A DNA stretch of 64,000 nucleotides from Alkalihalobacillus sp. FSL W8-0930 (GTDB lineage Bacteria > Bacillota > Bacilli > Bacillales > Bacillaceae_D), in NCBI GenBank assembly GCA_037965595.1, contig CP150183.1, forward strand, positions 62,001 through 126,000, in the 5' to 3' direction. The position numbers were made by a program, and so were the translations under genes. The notes beneath the pieces are model-generated. The model saw only the letters and a list, made by a program, of their open reading frames with translations, was not told the origin of the DNA and ran no database searches. Each line of letters opens with the position of its first letter. The first letter of the stretch is position 1. Positions 54,687 through 64,000 of the stretch are shown here, one piece after another.

Positions 54687-56126
54687 ATGTCAACATTGAA
54701 CTCAACGACATCCAGAATTACAAGGGCAATTTCATTTTCATTTAAAAAAGAAGAGTGGTTTAAAAAGTATCAGCAAATGGCGAGCCACTCCGAGCACCAT
54801 ATTCTGCTTGAGAGTGGGCGCGGTGGTCGGTATAGTATAATGGGTCTCGATCCATTTGCGATACTTGAGGGTCATGATCAGACATTGACGCTTGAGATTA
54901 ATCACAAAAAGCACGTTTGGCAGGGGCCATTACTTAAAAGTCTTGAATCAGCGATGAGGCCTTATATGATTGATCCTGCTGAGTCCATTAAGGGGATTCC
55001 TTTTAGTGGAGGAGCGATTGGGTACTTTAGTTATGATCTGATGAGAGAGATGGAGCAAATCCCAACACAGGCAGAAGATGATCTACCATTACCTGAAGTG
55101 TATCTTATGTTGTTTGAAGATGTGTTTGTCTATGATCATCATCAAGAGAAGCTTTATGTATGTGTGAATGGAGAAAACGAATCAGAACTTGGGACTCGTT
55201 TAGAAGAGTATAAGAGTCAGTGGCTAAAAGACGTAGGTGTTAAGCCGGTTTGGAGGAAGTCCCACACAAACAAATCATCCCATTCCAGCATGTCAGAACA
55301 AGAGTTCGTAGACGCGGTGAATAAGATTAAAGCATATATCGCACAAGGTGATGTTTTTCAGGTGAACCTGTCCCTTAGGGAAACCAAACCACTCACTGTT
55401 TCACCGATGCATGTGTATGAGAAGCTAAGAACATTGAATCCCTCACCTTATATGGCATATATGGAAACACCGGGGTTCCAGCTTGTCAGTGCATCTCCTG
55501 AATTGCTTGTGAAAAAACAAGGCAATCAACTAAGTACAAGACCTATTGCAGGCACTCGTTCTCGCGGCAAAACAGAAGAAGAGGATCAAGAGCTTGCAAA
55601 CTCTTTGTTTGCCAATGAGAAAGAACGGGCAGAGCATGTGATGCTTGTGGATCTTGAGCGTAATGACCTAGGTCGTGTCTCAAGCTATGGTACAGTTAAG
55701 GTCGATGAATTAATGGTCATCGAGCGATATTCACATGTTATGCATCTTGTATCAAATGTAGTTGGTGAGCTTGCAGAGGAGCACTCGAATTATGATGTGA
55801 TTCGGGCAGTTTTTCCTGGAGGGACCATTACTGGAGCTCCAAAAGTACGAACGATGGAGATCATTGAAGAGCTTGAGCCTGTTCGAAGAGGTGTATACAC
55901 AGGTGCAATTGGCTGGCTCGGTTTTCATGGGGATTTGGAGCTTAACATCACCATTCGAACAATGGTTTGTCATGACAACCAGGCACATGTTCAAGCAGGT
56001 GCGGGTATTGTGAGTGATTCCAATCCGCATCACGAATACAAAGAATCATTTAAAAAGGCGCGTGCATTATGGCGTGCGCTAGAGTTGAGCGAAGAAGAGT
56101 GTATAACAGAAACACAGATGAGCTGA
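54687..56126 (+). CDS. pabB: aminodeoxychorismate synthase component I
   Basis: 479 residues, chorismate-binding enzyme fold. ISFSFKKEEWFKKY opens the N-terminal beta domain; the C-terminal catalytic core has PSPYMAYMETP, IAGTRSRGKTEEED, VDLERNDLGRV, PGGTITGAPKVR and AGAGIVSDS. It aminates chorismate with ammonia from PabA, for p-aminobenzoate. ATG 54687 follows AAGGGAGAAGGTGAG. It leads the pabB-pabA-pabC-folP-folB-folK run. Confidence 0.95.
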   Translation: MSTLNSTTSRITRAISFSFKKEEWFKKYQQMASHSEHHILLESGRGGRYSIMGLDPFAILEGHDQTLTLEINHKKHVWQGPLLKSLESAMRPYMIDPAESIKGIPFSGGAIGYFSYDLMREMEQIPTQAEDDLPLPEVYLMLFEDVFVYDHHQEKLYVCVNGENESELGTRLEEYKSQWLKDVGVKPVWRKSHTNKSSHSSMSEQEFVDAVNKIKAYIAQGDVFQVNLSLRETKPLTVSPMHVYEKLRTLNPSPYMAYMETPGFQLVSASPELLVKKQGNQLSTRPIAGTRSRGKTEEEDQELANSLFANEKERAEHVMLVDLERNDLGRVSSYGTVKVDELMVIERYSHVMHLVSNVVGELAEEHSNYDVIRAVFPGGTITGAPKVRTMEIIEELEPVRRGVYTGAIGWLGFHGDLELNITIRTMVCHDNQAHVQAGAGIVSDSNPHHEYKESFKKARALWRALELSEEECITETQMS

Positions 56127-56138
56127 GGAGGAATAACT

Positions 56139-56732
56139 ATGATTCTTATGATTGATAACTATGATTCATTTACGTATAACCTTGTTCAATATTTAGGTGA
56201 GATGGGCCAGGAGCTTGTAGTTAAACGAAATGACCAGATTACCATATCAGAGATTGAAGAGCTTAATCCAGCAATCTTAATGATTTCACCTGGACCATGT
56301 AGTCCAAATGAAGCGGGCATCAGCTTAGAAGCGATTCGCCATTTTGCTGGAAAACTTCCGATCTTCGGAGTGTGCTTGGGTCATCAGTCCATTGCGCAAG
56401 TGTTTGGCGGAGATGTTGTACGTGCGGAGCGGTTAATGCACGGGAAAACATCTGAAATGAAGCATGATGGCAGGTCCGTTTTTAAAGATCTTCCATCTCC
56501 TATCACAGCAACCCGGTATCATTCTCTCATCGTGAAGCGTGAAACGTTACCAGCTTGTTTTGAGATCTCAGCTGAAACAGAAGAGGGAGAAATTATGGCC
56601 ATCCGTCACAAAGAGTTAGCGATCGAGGGCGTTCAATTTCATCCGGAATCGATTATGACTGGAGATGGCAAGCAGCTACTGCGTAATTTTGTTGAAACTC
56701 ATTCAGGAAATCAAGCATGTTCGTCTATTTAA
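56139..56732 (+). CDS. pabA: glutamine amidotransferase of aminodeoxychorismate/anthranilate synthase
   Basis: 197 residues. Class I amidotransferase triad: Cys79 in GVCLGHQ, and the His-x-Glu of GVQFHPES near residue 170. It supplies ammonia to PabB; in B. subtilis the same protein (TrpG) also serves TrpE. The leader just upstream holds several GAG/TAG triplets around the ribosome site (AGATGAGCTGAGGAGG), as a TRAP site would, though spacing is not regular. It is 12 nt after pabB and overlaps pabC by 16 nt. Confidence 0.95.
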   Translation: MILMIDNYDSFTYNLVQYLGEMGQELVVKRNDQITISEIEELNPAILMISPGPCSPNEAGISLEAIRHFAGKLPIFGVCLGHQSIAQVFGGDVVRAERLMHGKTSEMKHDGRSVFKDLPSPITATRYHSLIVKRETLPACFEISAETEEGEIMAIRHKELAIEGVQFHPESIMTGDGKQLLRNFVETHSGNQACSSI

Positions 56733-57559
56733 ATGGCAAGTATGTAGATGAGAGTATCGCTACGGTGTCGCTTTTTGATCATGGTTTCCTTTATGGATTA
56801 GGATTATTTGAAACCTTTCGCTTATATAACGGTCATCCTTTTTTATTGGATGACCATTTTCAACGTATGGGACAAGGGTTAGAGCAGATCGGTATCGATT
56901 GGACGATTTCAAAGGACCAAGCAACCGACATCCTTCAAGAGCTAGCCCGTTTAAATAAAATAGAGGACGCATACGTAAGGTGGAATGTGTCAGCTGGAGA
57001 CGAGGGTCTCGGATTGTATACAGGTCGTTACCTGGAACCAACTGTTGCGGTAATGATGAAGCCTCTTCCTCCTTTGGGTAGAAGTAAAGCGATCAGTGTA
57101 TTGAAGCTCCGACGTAATACGCCGGAGGGTGAGTACCGATTGAAATCTCATCATTATCTAAATAATGTTCTTGCGAAACGAGAGCTAGGGCCTGTGGCGA
57201 ATACAGAGGGGATCTTTCTAACTCAAGAGGGTTGGGTTGCAGAAGGCGTTACGTCAAACATCTTCTGGTTAAAAGGAGATACAGTCTATACACCTTCGCT
57301 AGATACAGGAATTTTGGATGGGATCACTAGACAATACGTGATGGCGTTGTTGATCAGACAGGGAGTCCAACTAATTGAAGGAATGTACCCTCATGAGACG
57401 TTGCTGGAGGCAGATGCAGTGTTCCTAACAAACTCCATTCAAGAAATAGTGAAAGTGGAGAGTTGTGATGTGAAGCAGTATAAAGATCATTCACTCTTAG
57501 ACTCACTTCAACAGGTGTACAAAAAGGAAGCTACGTGGCGATGGAGCATTGCCGAATAG
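56717..57559 (+). CDS. pabC: 4-amino-4-deoxychorismate lyase
   Basis: 280 residues, fold-type IV PLP enzyme. [22 protein letters not shown] opens the chain; PLP Lys143 is in [21 protein letters not shown] and [11 protein letters not shown] follow. It releases pyruvate from aminodeoxychorismate to give p-aminobenzoate. The start overlaps the pabA end by 16 nt. Confidence 0.95.
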   Translation: MFVYLNGKYVDESIATVSLFDHGFLYGLGLFETFRLYNGHPFLLDDHFQRMGQGLEQIGIDWTISKDQATDILQELARLNKIEDAYVRWNVSAGDEGLGLYTGRYLEPTVAVMMKPLPPLGRSKAISVLKLRRNTPEGEYRLKSHHYLNNVLAKRELGPVANTEGIFLTQEGWVAEGVTSNIFWLKGDTVYTPSLDTGILDGITRQYVMALLIRQGVQLIEGMYPHETLLEADAVFLTNSIQEIVKVESCDVKQYKDHSLLDSLQQVYKKEATWRWSIAE

Positions 57560-57571
57560 GAGTGTTAACGT

Positions 57572-58387
57572 ATGGCAAATGGACAAGCAATCGATCCTGC
57601 GCAACTAGGCGCTACACAAATTATGGGTATATTGAACATTACCCCGGATTCGTTTTCTGATGGTGGTCGGTATAACGAAGTGGAGCTAGCGGTAAAACGA
57701 GCTCGTGAATTAGTCGAAGCAGGTGCGGATATCATTGACATCGGCGGCGAGTCTACTAGACCGGGTGCAGATAAGGTTAGTAAAGAAGAAGAATTACGAA
57801 GAGTCATTCCAGTAATAGAAGCGCTTGTACAGGAAGTGGATGTTCCGCTATCTATTGATACATATAAGGCAGAGGTAGCTGAACGTGCACTTCAAGCCGG
57901 TGCTTCCATCATTAATGATGTATGGGGGGCAAAGGCAGACGTAAATATGGCCAAGGTTGCAGCTCAGAACGGAGCGTCGATTATTTTAATGCATAATCGC
58001 GCAGACCGTGAGTACGAGAACTTTATGGAAGATGTTCTATCTGACTTAAAGGAAAGTATTACCCTTTGCAAGGAAGCAGGGGTCTCGGATGAACAGATCA
58101 TTTTAGATCCAGGTGTGGGGTTTGTGAAATCCTATGAGCAAAATCTAGAAGTGATACGTAGACTCGACGAAATCACTAAACTTGGGTACCTTGTGTTACT
58201 CGGGGTTTCTAGGAAATCGTTTATTTCTAAAGCATTGGATCTTCCTGTAGATGATCGGCTAGAAGGAACAGGGGCGGCGAATTGCCTGGGGATCTCCAAA
58301 GGCGCGTCTATTATCCGAGTACACGATGTAAAGGAAATGAGTCGAATGGCGAAGATGATGGATGCTTTGCTTGGGAAGGAGCACTAA
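57572..58387 (+). CDS. folP: dihydropteroate synthase
   Basis: 271 residues, TIM barrel. The two family signatures are IMGILNITPDSFSDGG (about 17-32) and IIDIGGESTRPGA (about 55-67). The later SIDTYKAEVAE and GVSRKSFI segments bind substrates. It joins p-aminobenzoate to hydroxymethyl-dihydropterin diphosphate and is the sulfonamide target (sul). AGGAGTG precedes ATG 57572. folB starts 4 nt after its stop. Confidence 0.97.
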   Translation: MANGQAIDPAQLGATQIMGILNITPDSFSDGGRYNEVELAVKRARELVEAGADIIDIGGESTRPGADKVSKEEELRRVIPVIEALVQEVDVPLSIDTYKAEVAERALQAGASIINDVWGAKADVNMAKVAAQNGASIILMHNRADREYENFMEDVLSDLKESITLCKEAGVSDEQIILDPGVGFVKSYEQNLEVIRRLDEITKLGYLVLLGVSRKSFISKALDLPVDDRLEGTGAANCLGISKGASIIRVHDVKEMSRMAKMMDALLGKEH

Positions 58388-58391
58388 AAGT

Positions 58392-58763
58392 ATGGACAAA
58401 ATTCGGTTAAACAGAATGAAATTTTATGGGTATCATGGGGTCTTTGCTGAAGAGCAAAAGCTAGGTCAACGTTTTCAGGTCGATTTAACACTTGAGCTTG
58501 ATTTATCAGAGGCCGCATCCACAGATGACCTAACTAAGTCAATTGATTATGGGGACGTTTATGCAAGAGTTCAGAAAATCATAGAGGGGGAACCCAAGCA
58601 GCTCCTAGAAGCTGTGGCAGACTCCATCACAAAAGAATTGTTTTCTGCATATCCCATTTTAAATCAATGTACAGTCGTATTGATTAAGCCAGACCCTCCA
58701 ATACCAGGCCACTACGACTCTGTATCAATAGAGATGACAAGGGTTAGAGCAGGTAATGCCTAA
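58392..58763 (+). CDS. folB: dihydroneopterin aldolase
   Basis: 123 residues, T-fold tunnelling enzyme. RMKFYGYHGVFAEEQKLGQRF is the N-terminal signature with the conserved Tyr-His; SIDYGDVYARV and LLEAVADSI follow. It makes 6-hydroxymethyl-dihydropterin. ATG 58392 follows AAGGAG; the frame is open to 58362 within folP, which is not the start. It overlaps folK by 8 nt. Confidence 0.95.
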   Translation: MDKIRLNRMKFYGYHGVFAEEQKLGQRFQVDLTLELDLSEAASTDDLTKSIDYGDVYARVQKIIEGEPKQLLEAVADSITKELFSAYPILNQCTVVLIKPDPPIPGHYDSVSIEMTRVRAGNA

Positions 58764-59244
58764 CGTATATATATCGCTTGGCTCAAATATGGAGAGTCGA
58801 ATTGGTTATTTAGAGAAAGCGATAAGTAAGCTGCGATTAATGAAGGATAGTGAAGTGACAGCTGTCTCTTCCATCTATGAGACGGATCCCGTTGGGTATG
58901 TCGATCAGCCGTCCTTCTTAAATCTAGTTGTCTGTTTGAACACGACCCTGTCGCCGATTGAGCTTTTAGCAGAAACGCAACAAATCGAGAATCAGTTGGG
59001 GAGAAAGCGCGAAATTAGATGGGGACCAAGAACAATAGACCTTGACATTCTTCTATATGATCAAGAAAATATGAAGATGGAGAGTCTAACCCTTCCACAC
59101 CCAAGAATGTGGCAACGTTCATTTGTTATTATCCCATTACTTGAGCTTGCTCCCGATTTGAGCTTTGACTTACAGGGAGTGACTCTAAAAGAAGTGTATA
59201 ATCAACTACAGGACAAAGAGGGTGTACGAATGTGGAAACCTTAA
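58756..59244 (+). CDS. folK: 2-amino-4-hydroxy-6-hydroxymethyldihydropteridine diphosphokinase
   Basis: 162 residues. YISLGSNMESRIGYLEKAI opens the fold; RKREIRWGPRTIDLDILLYD is the HPPK signature (about 84-104), and LPHPRMWQRSFVIIPL follows. It adds diphosphate from ATP to the pterin used by FolP. Overlaps folB by 8 nt and yazB by 13 nt. Confidence 0.96.
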   Translation: MPNVYISLGSNMESRIGYLEKAISKLRLMKDSEVTAVSSIYETDPVGYVDQPSFLNLVVCLNTTLSPIELLAETQQIENQLGRKREIRWGPRTIDLDILLYDQENMKMESLTLPHPRMWQRSFVIIPLLELAPDLSFDLQGVTLKEVYNQLQDKEGVRMWKP

Positions 59245-59432
59245 ACTGGGGCAGGCGTATTCGTGCATTTCGTAAATTGAAGGGGTACACTCAAGAAAGC
59301 TTTGCTAAAGAAATTGGGGTATCCGTTTCTGTGTTAGGCGAAATAGAACGTGATACACGCAGCCCGGATGAACAGTTGATTGGTCACATTGCATCTATAT
59401 TAGGTATATCAATTGAAGAATTACGCCCTTAA
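59232..59432 (+). CDS. yazB: Xre-family HTH protein YazB
   Basis: 66 residues, one HTH domain: RIRAFRKLKGYTQESFAKEIG, SVSVLGEIERDTRSP. Starts at GTG 59232, overlapping folK by 13 nt, so translation is coupled. In B. subtilis yazB lies between folK and yacF (a dihydrouridine synthase). Here no dus gene follows and lysS comes next. Targets unknown. Confidence 0.92.
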   Translation: METLNWGRRIRAFRKLKGYTQESFAKEIGVSVSVLGEIERDTRSPDEQLIGHIASILGISIEELRP

Positions 59433-59480
59433 TGCTTTTGAAAGACAAAGGGAGAACAACTATAGAGAAGTAACTGGTAA

Positions 59481-61004
<1,524 letters not shown>

Positions 61005-61023
61005 GGAAGTAGACATAGGTAAT

Positions 61024-61059
61024 GGCTTCACTTGCTATAGCTAATAGTTAAGTGGAGCC
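61024..61059 (+). terminator. hairpin after lysS (terminator without a clear T tract)
   Basis: GGCTTCACTT (61024-61033) pairs with AAGTGGAGCC (61050-61059), one G-U pair. No T run follows at once, so it may be weak or serve in mRNA 3' stability. Confidence 0.5.
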
Positions 61060-61106
61060 ACTACATATGCATTTTGAAATTCTTTTAATTATTTTTCGAA
61101 AAGTAG

Positions 61107-61135
61107 TTGCATTCTTTTTACCAGGGTGGTATATT
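61107..61135 (+). promoter_or_regulatory. rrn promoter P1
   Basis: TTGCAT (61107-61112), 17 nt, TATATT (61130-61135), about 245 nt upstream of 16S. Confidence 0.8.
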
Positions 61136-61178
61136 ATTTCTTGTCGCCAAGAACGAAACGGCGTCGAAAAAATACTTG

Positions 61179-61207
61179 TTGACAAGTTAAATGAGATTTG
61201 TTAACAT
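61179..61207 (+). promoter_or_regulatory. rrn promoter P2
   Basis: TTGACA (61179-61184), 17 nt, TAACAT (61202-61207). Tandem P1/P2 is usual for Bacillus rrn. A box-A-like GTTCTTTGAAAACT follows at 61238-61251. Confidence 0.8.
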
Positions 61208-61379
61208 TGAAAAGTCGCAAAGAACAGCGGCAAACAAGTTCTTTGAAAACTGAACAAAAGCCAAGCGTACGAAGAGATACAAGATATCTCATAAGTATAA
61301 AAAAGTCGTAGTGTAAGCTACGCAATTGGAAAGTTGATGGTAACATCAACGCCAGCAGTTGAGCAATCAACTCACCACT
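61208..61379 (+). promoter_or_regulatory. rrn leader
   Basis: The leader holds box-A-like GTTCTTTGAAAACT, then GAACAAAAGCCAAGCG (61252-61267), complementary to 62981-62997 beyond 16S and forming the RNase III processing stem. Hairpins follow, for example GTTGATGGTAACATCAAC near 61333. No protein is encoded. Confidence 0.75.
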
Positions 61380-63170
<1,791 letters not shown>

Positions 63171-64000
63171 GGTTAAGTTATGAAGGGCGCACGGTGAATG
63201 CCTTGGCACTAGGAGCCGAAGAAGGACGCGACGAACGGCGAAACGCCTCGGGGAGCTGTAAGTGAGCTTTGATCCGAGGATATCCGAATGGGGGAACCCA
63301 CCATTTTTAATCGAATGGTACCCGTATCTGAATACATAGGATACGAGGAGGCAGACCCGGGGAACTGAAACATCTAAGTACCCGGAGGAAGAGAAAGAAA
63401 AATCGATTTCCTGAGTAGCGGCGAGCGAAACGGAAACAGCCCAAACCTGAAGGCTTGCCTTCAGGGGTTGTAGGACATTCCATTGGAGTTACAAAGAAAC
63501 GGAGTAGGTGAAGCATCTGGAAAGATGCGTCAAAGAGGGTAACAACCCCGTAGCCGAAACTTCGTTTCCTCCGGAGTGTATCCTGAGTACGGCGGGACAC
63601 GTGAAACCCCGTCGGAATCCGGGAGGACCATCTCCCAAGGCTAAATACTCCCTAGTGACCGATAGTGAACCAGTACCGTGAGGGAAAGGTGAAAAGCACC
63701 CCGGAAGGGGAGTGAAAGAGATCCTGAAACCGTGTGCCTACAACTAGTCAGAGCCCATTAACGGGTGATGGCGTGCCTTTTGTAGAATGAACCGGCGAGT
63801 TACGATGTCGTGCAAGGTTAAGCTGATGAGGCGGAGCCGTAGCGAAAGCGAGTCTGAATAGGGCGAATTGAGTACGCCGTCGTAGACCCGAAACCGAGTG
63901 ATCTACCCATGTCCAGGGTGAAGTTCAGGTAACACTGAATGGAGGCCCGAACCCACGCATGTTGAAAAATGCGGGGATGAGGTGTGGGTAGGGGTGAAAT
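63171..64000 (+). rRNA. 23S ribosomal RNA, 5' part (continues beyond the window)
   Basis: The first 830 nt of 23S, starting GGTTAAGTTA...GGGCGCACGGTGAATGCCTTGGC. Conserved segments such as GGGGGAACCC, CGAGCGAAACGG and AACCAGTACCGTGAGGGAAAGG are present. It runs to the window edge. Confidence 0.98.

Noticed and set aside
61005-61106. T-box or other leader element around lysS and the rrn promoters
   Set aside because: No specifier loop or AGGGTGG T-box sequence; only a short hairpin is present.

Overview
The window is a chromosomal segment of a low-to-moderate GC, endospore-forming Bacillaceae. It follows the origin-proximal gene order known from Bacillus subtilis almost gene for gene: metS, tatD (yabD), yabE, rnmV, rsmA, yabG, veg, sspF, ispE, purR, ridA, spoVG, glmU, prs, ctc, pth, fin, mfd, spoVT, yabM, yabN, rqcP (yabO), then yabP, yabQ, divIC, yabR, tRNA-Met, spoIIE, yabS, yabT, tilS, hprT, ftsH, coaX, hslO, cysK, pabBAC, folP, folB, folK, yazB, lysS and an rrn operon. 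Three traits suggest a salt- or alkali-adapted lineage: acidic extracytoplasmic proteins (the YabE-like protein and a 680-residue lipoprotein), an ectoine/hydroxyectoine-type ABC importer, and frequent TTG/GTG starts. The genus cannot be fixed from the sequence alone.

Layout. 1-692 is the 3' end of metG/metS. 734-4195 is a minus-strand block (CNNM/CBS transporter, aldo/keto reductase, acyl-CoA dehydrogenase-like flavoprotein) inserted before tatD relative to B. subtilis. 4363-26429 is the conserved housekeeping and sporulation core, interrupted by one inverted gene for a second-type MurG (21855-22922) and one 30-codon ORF (10256-10348). 26426-40902 is a roughly 14.5-kb accessory block between rqcP and yabP, which are neighbours in B. 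subtilis. It holds HAD, Nudix and histidine phosphatases, a YitT protein, an Lrp regulator, an M3 peptidase, a large acidic lipoprotein, a Fur-boxed ferredoxin-NADP reductase, a DUF1540 peptide, a YqaA/DedA protein, ehuBCDA, a minimal L,D-transpeptidase and an alpha/beta hydrolase. 41018-61004 returns to the conserved order, lacking yacD (prsA/ppiC-like) and yacF (dus). 61107-64000 is the start of an rrn operon: two sigma-A promoters, leader, complete 16S, a spacer without tRNAs, and the first 830 nt of 23S.

The genes form functional sets. These are tRNA/rRNA maturation and translation (metG, rnmV, rsmA, pth, tilS, lysS, rqcP, ctc), wall precursor and PRPP supply (glmU, prs), and sporulation (yabG, sspF, spoVG, fin, spoVT, yabP, yabQ, spoIIE, yabT). 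A cysK-pab-fol folate run follows. Promoters matching sigma A, H, B, E, F/G and K can be proposed at the expected genes. No convincing new defence, CRISPR or biosynthetic system was found. The most unusual non-coding structure is a 106-nt GC-rich near-palindrome at 5233-5338, bracketed by 6-nt direct repeats. Other observations worth a second look are the 30-codon ORF after sspF, the hairpin able to mask the yabP ribosome binding site, and the accessory block itself.
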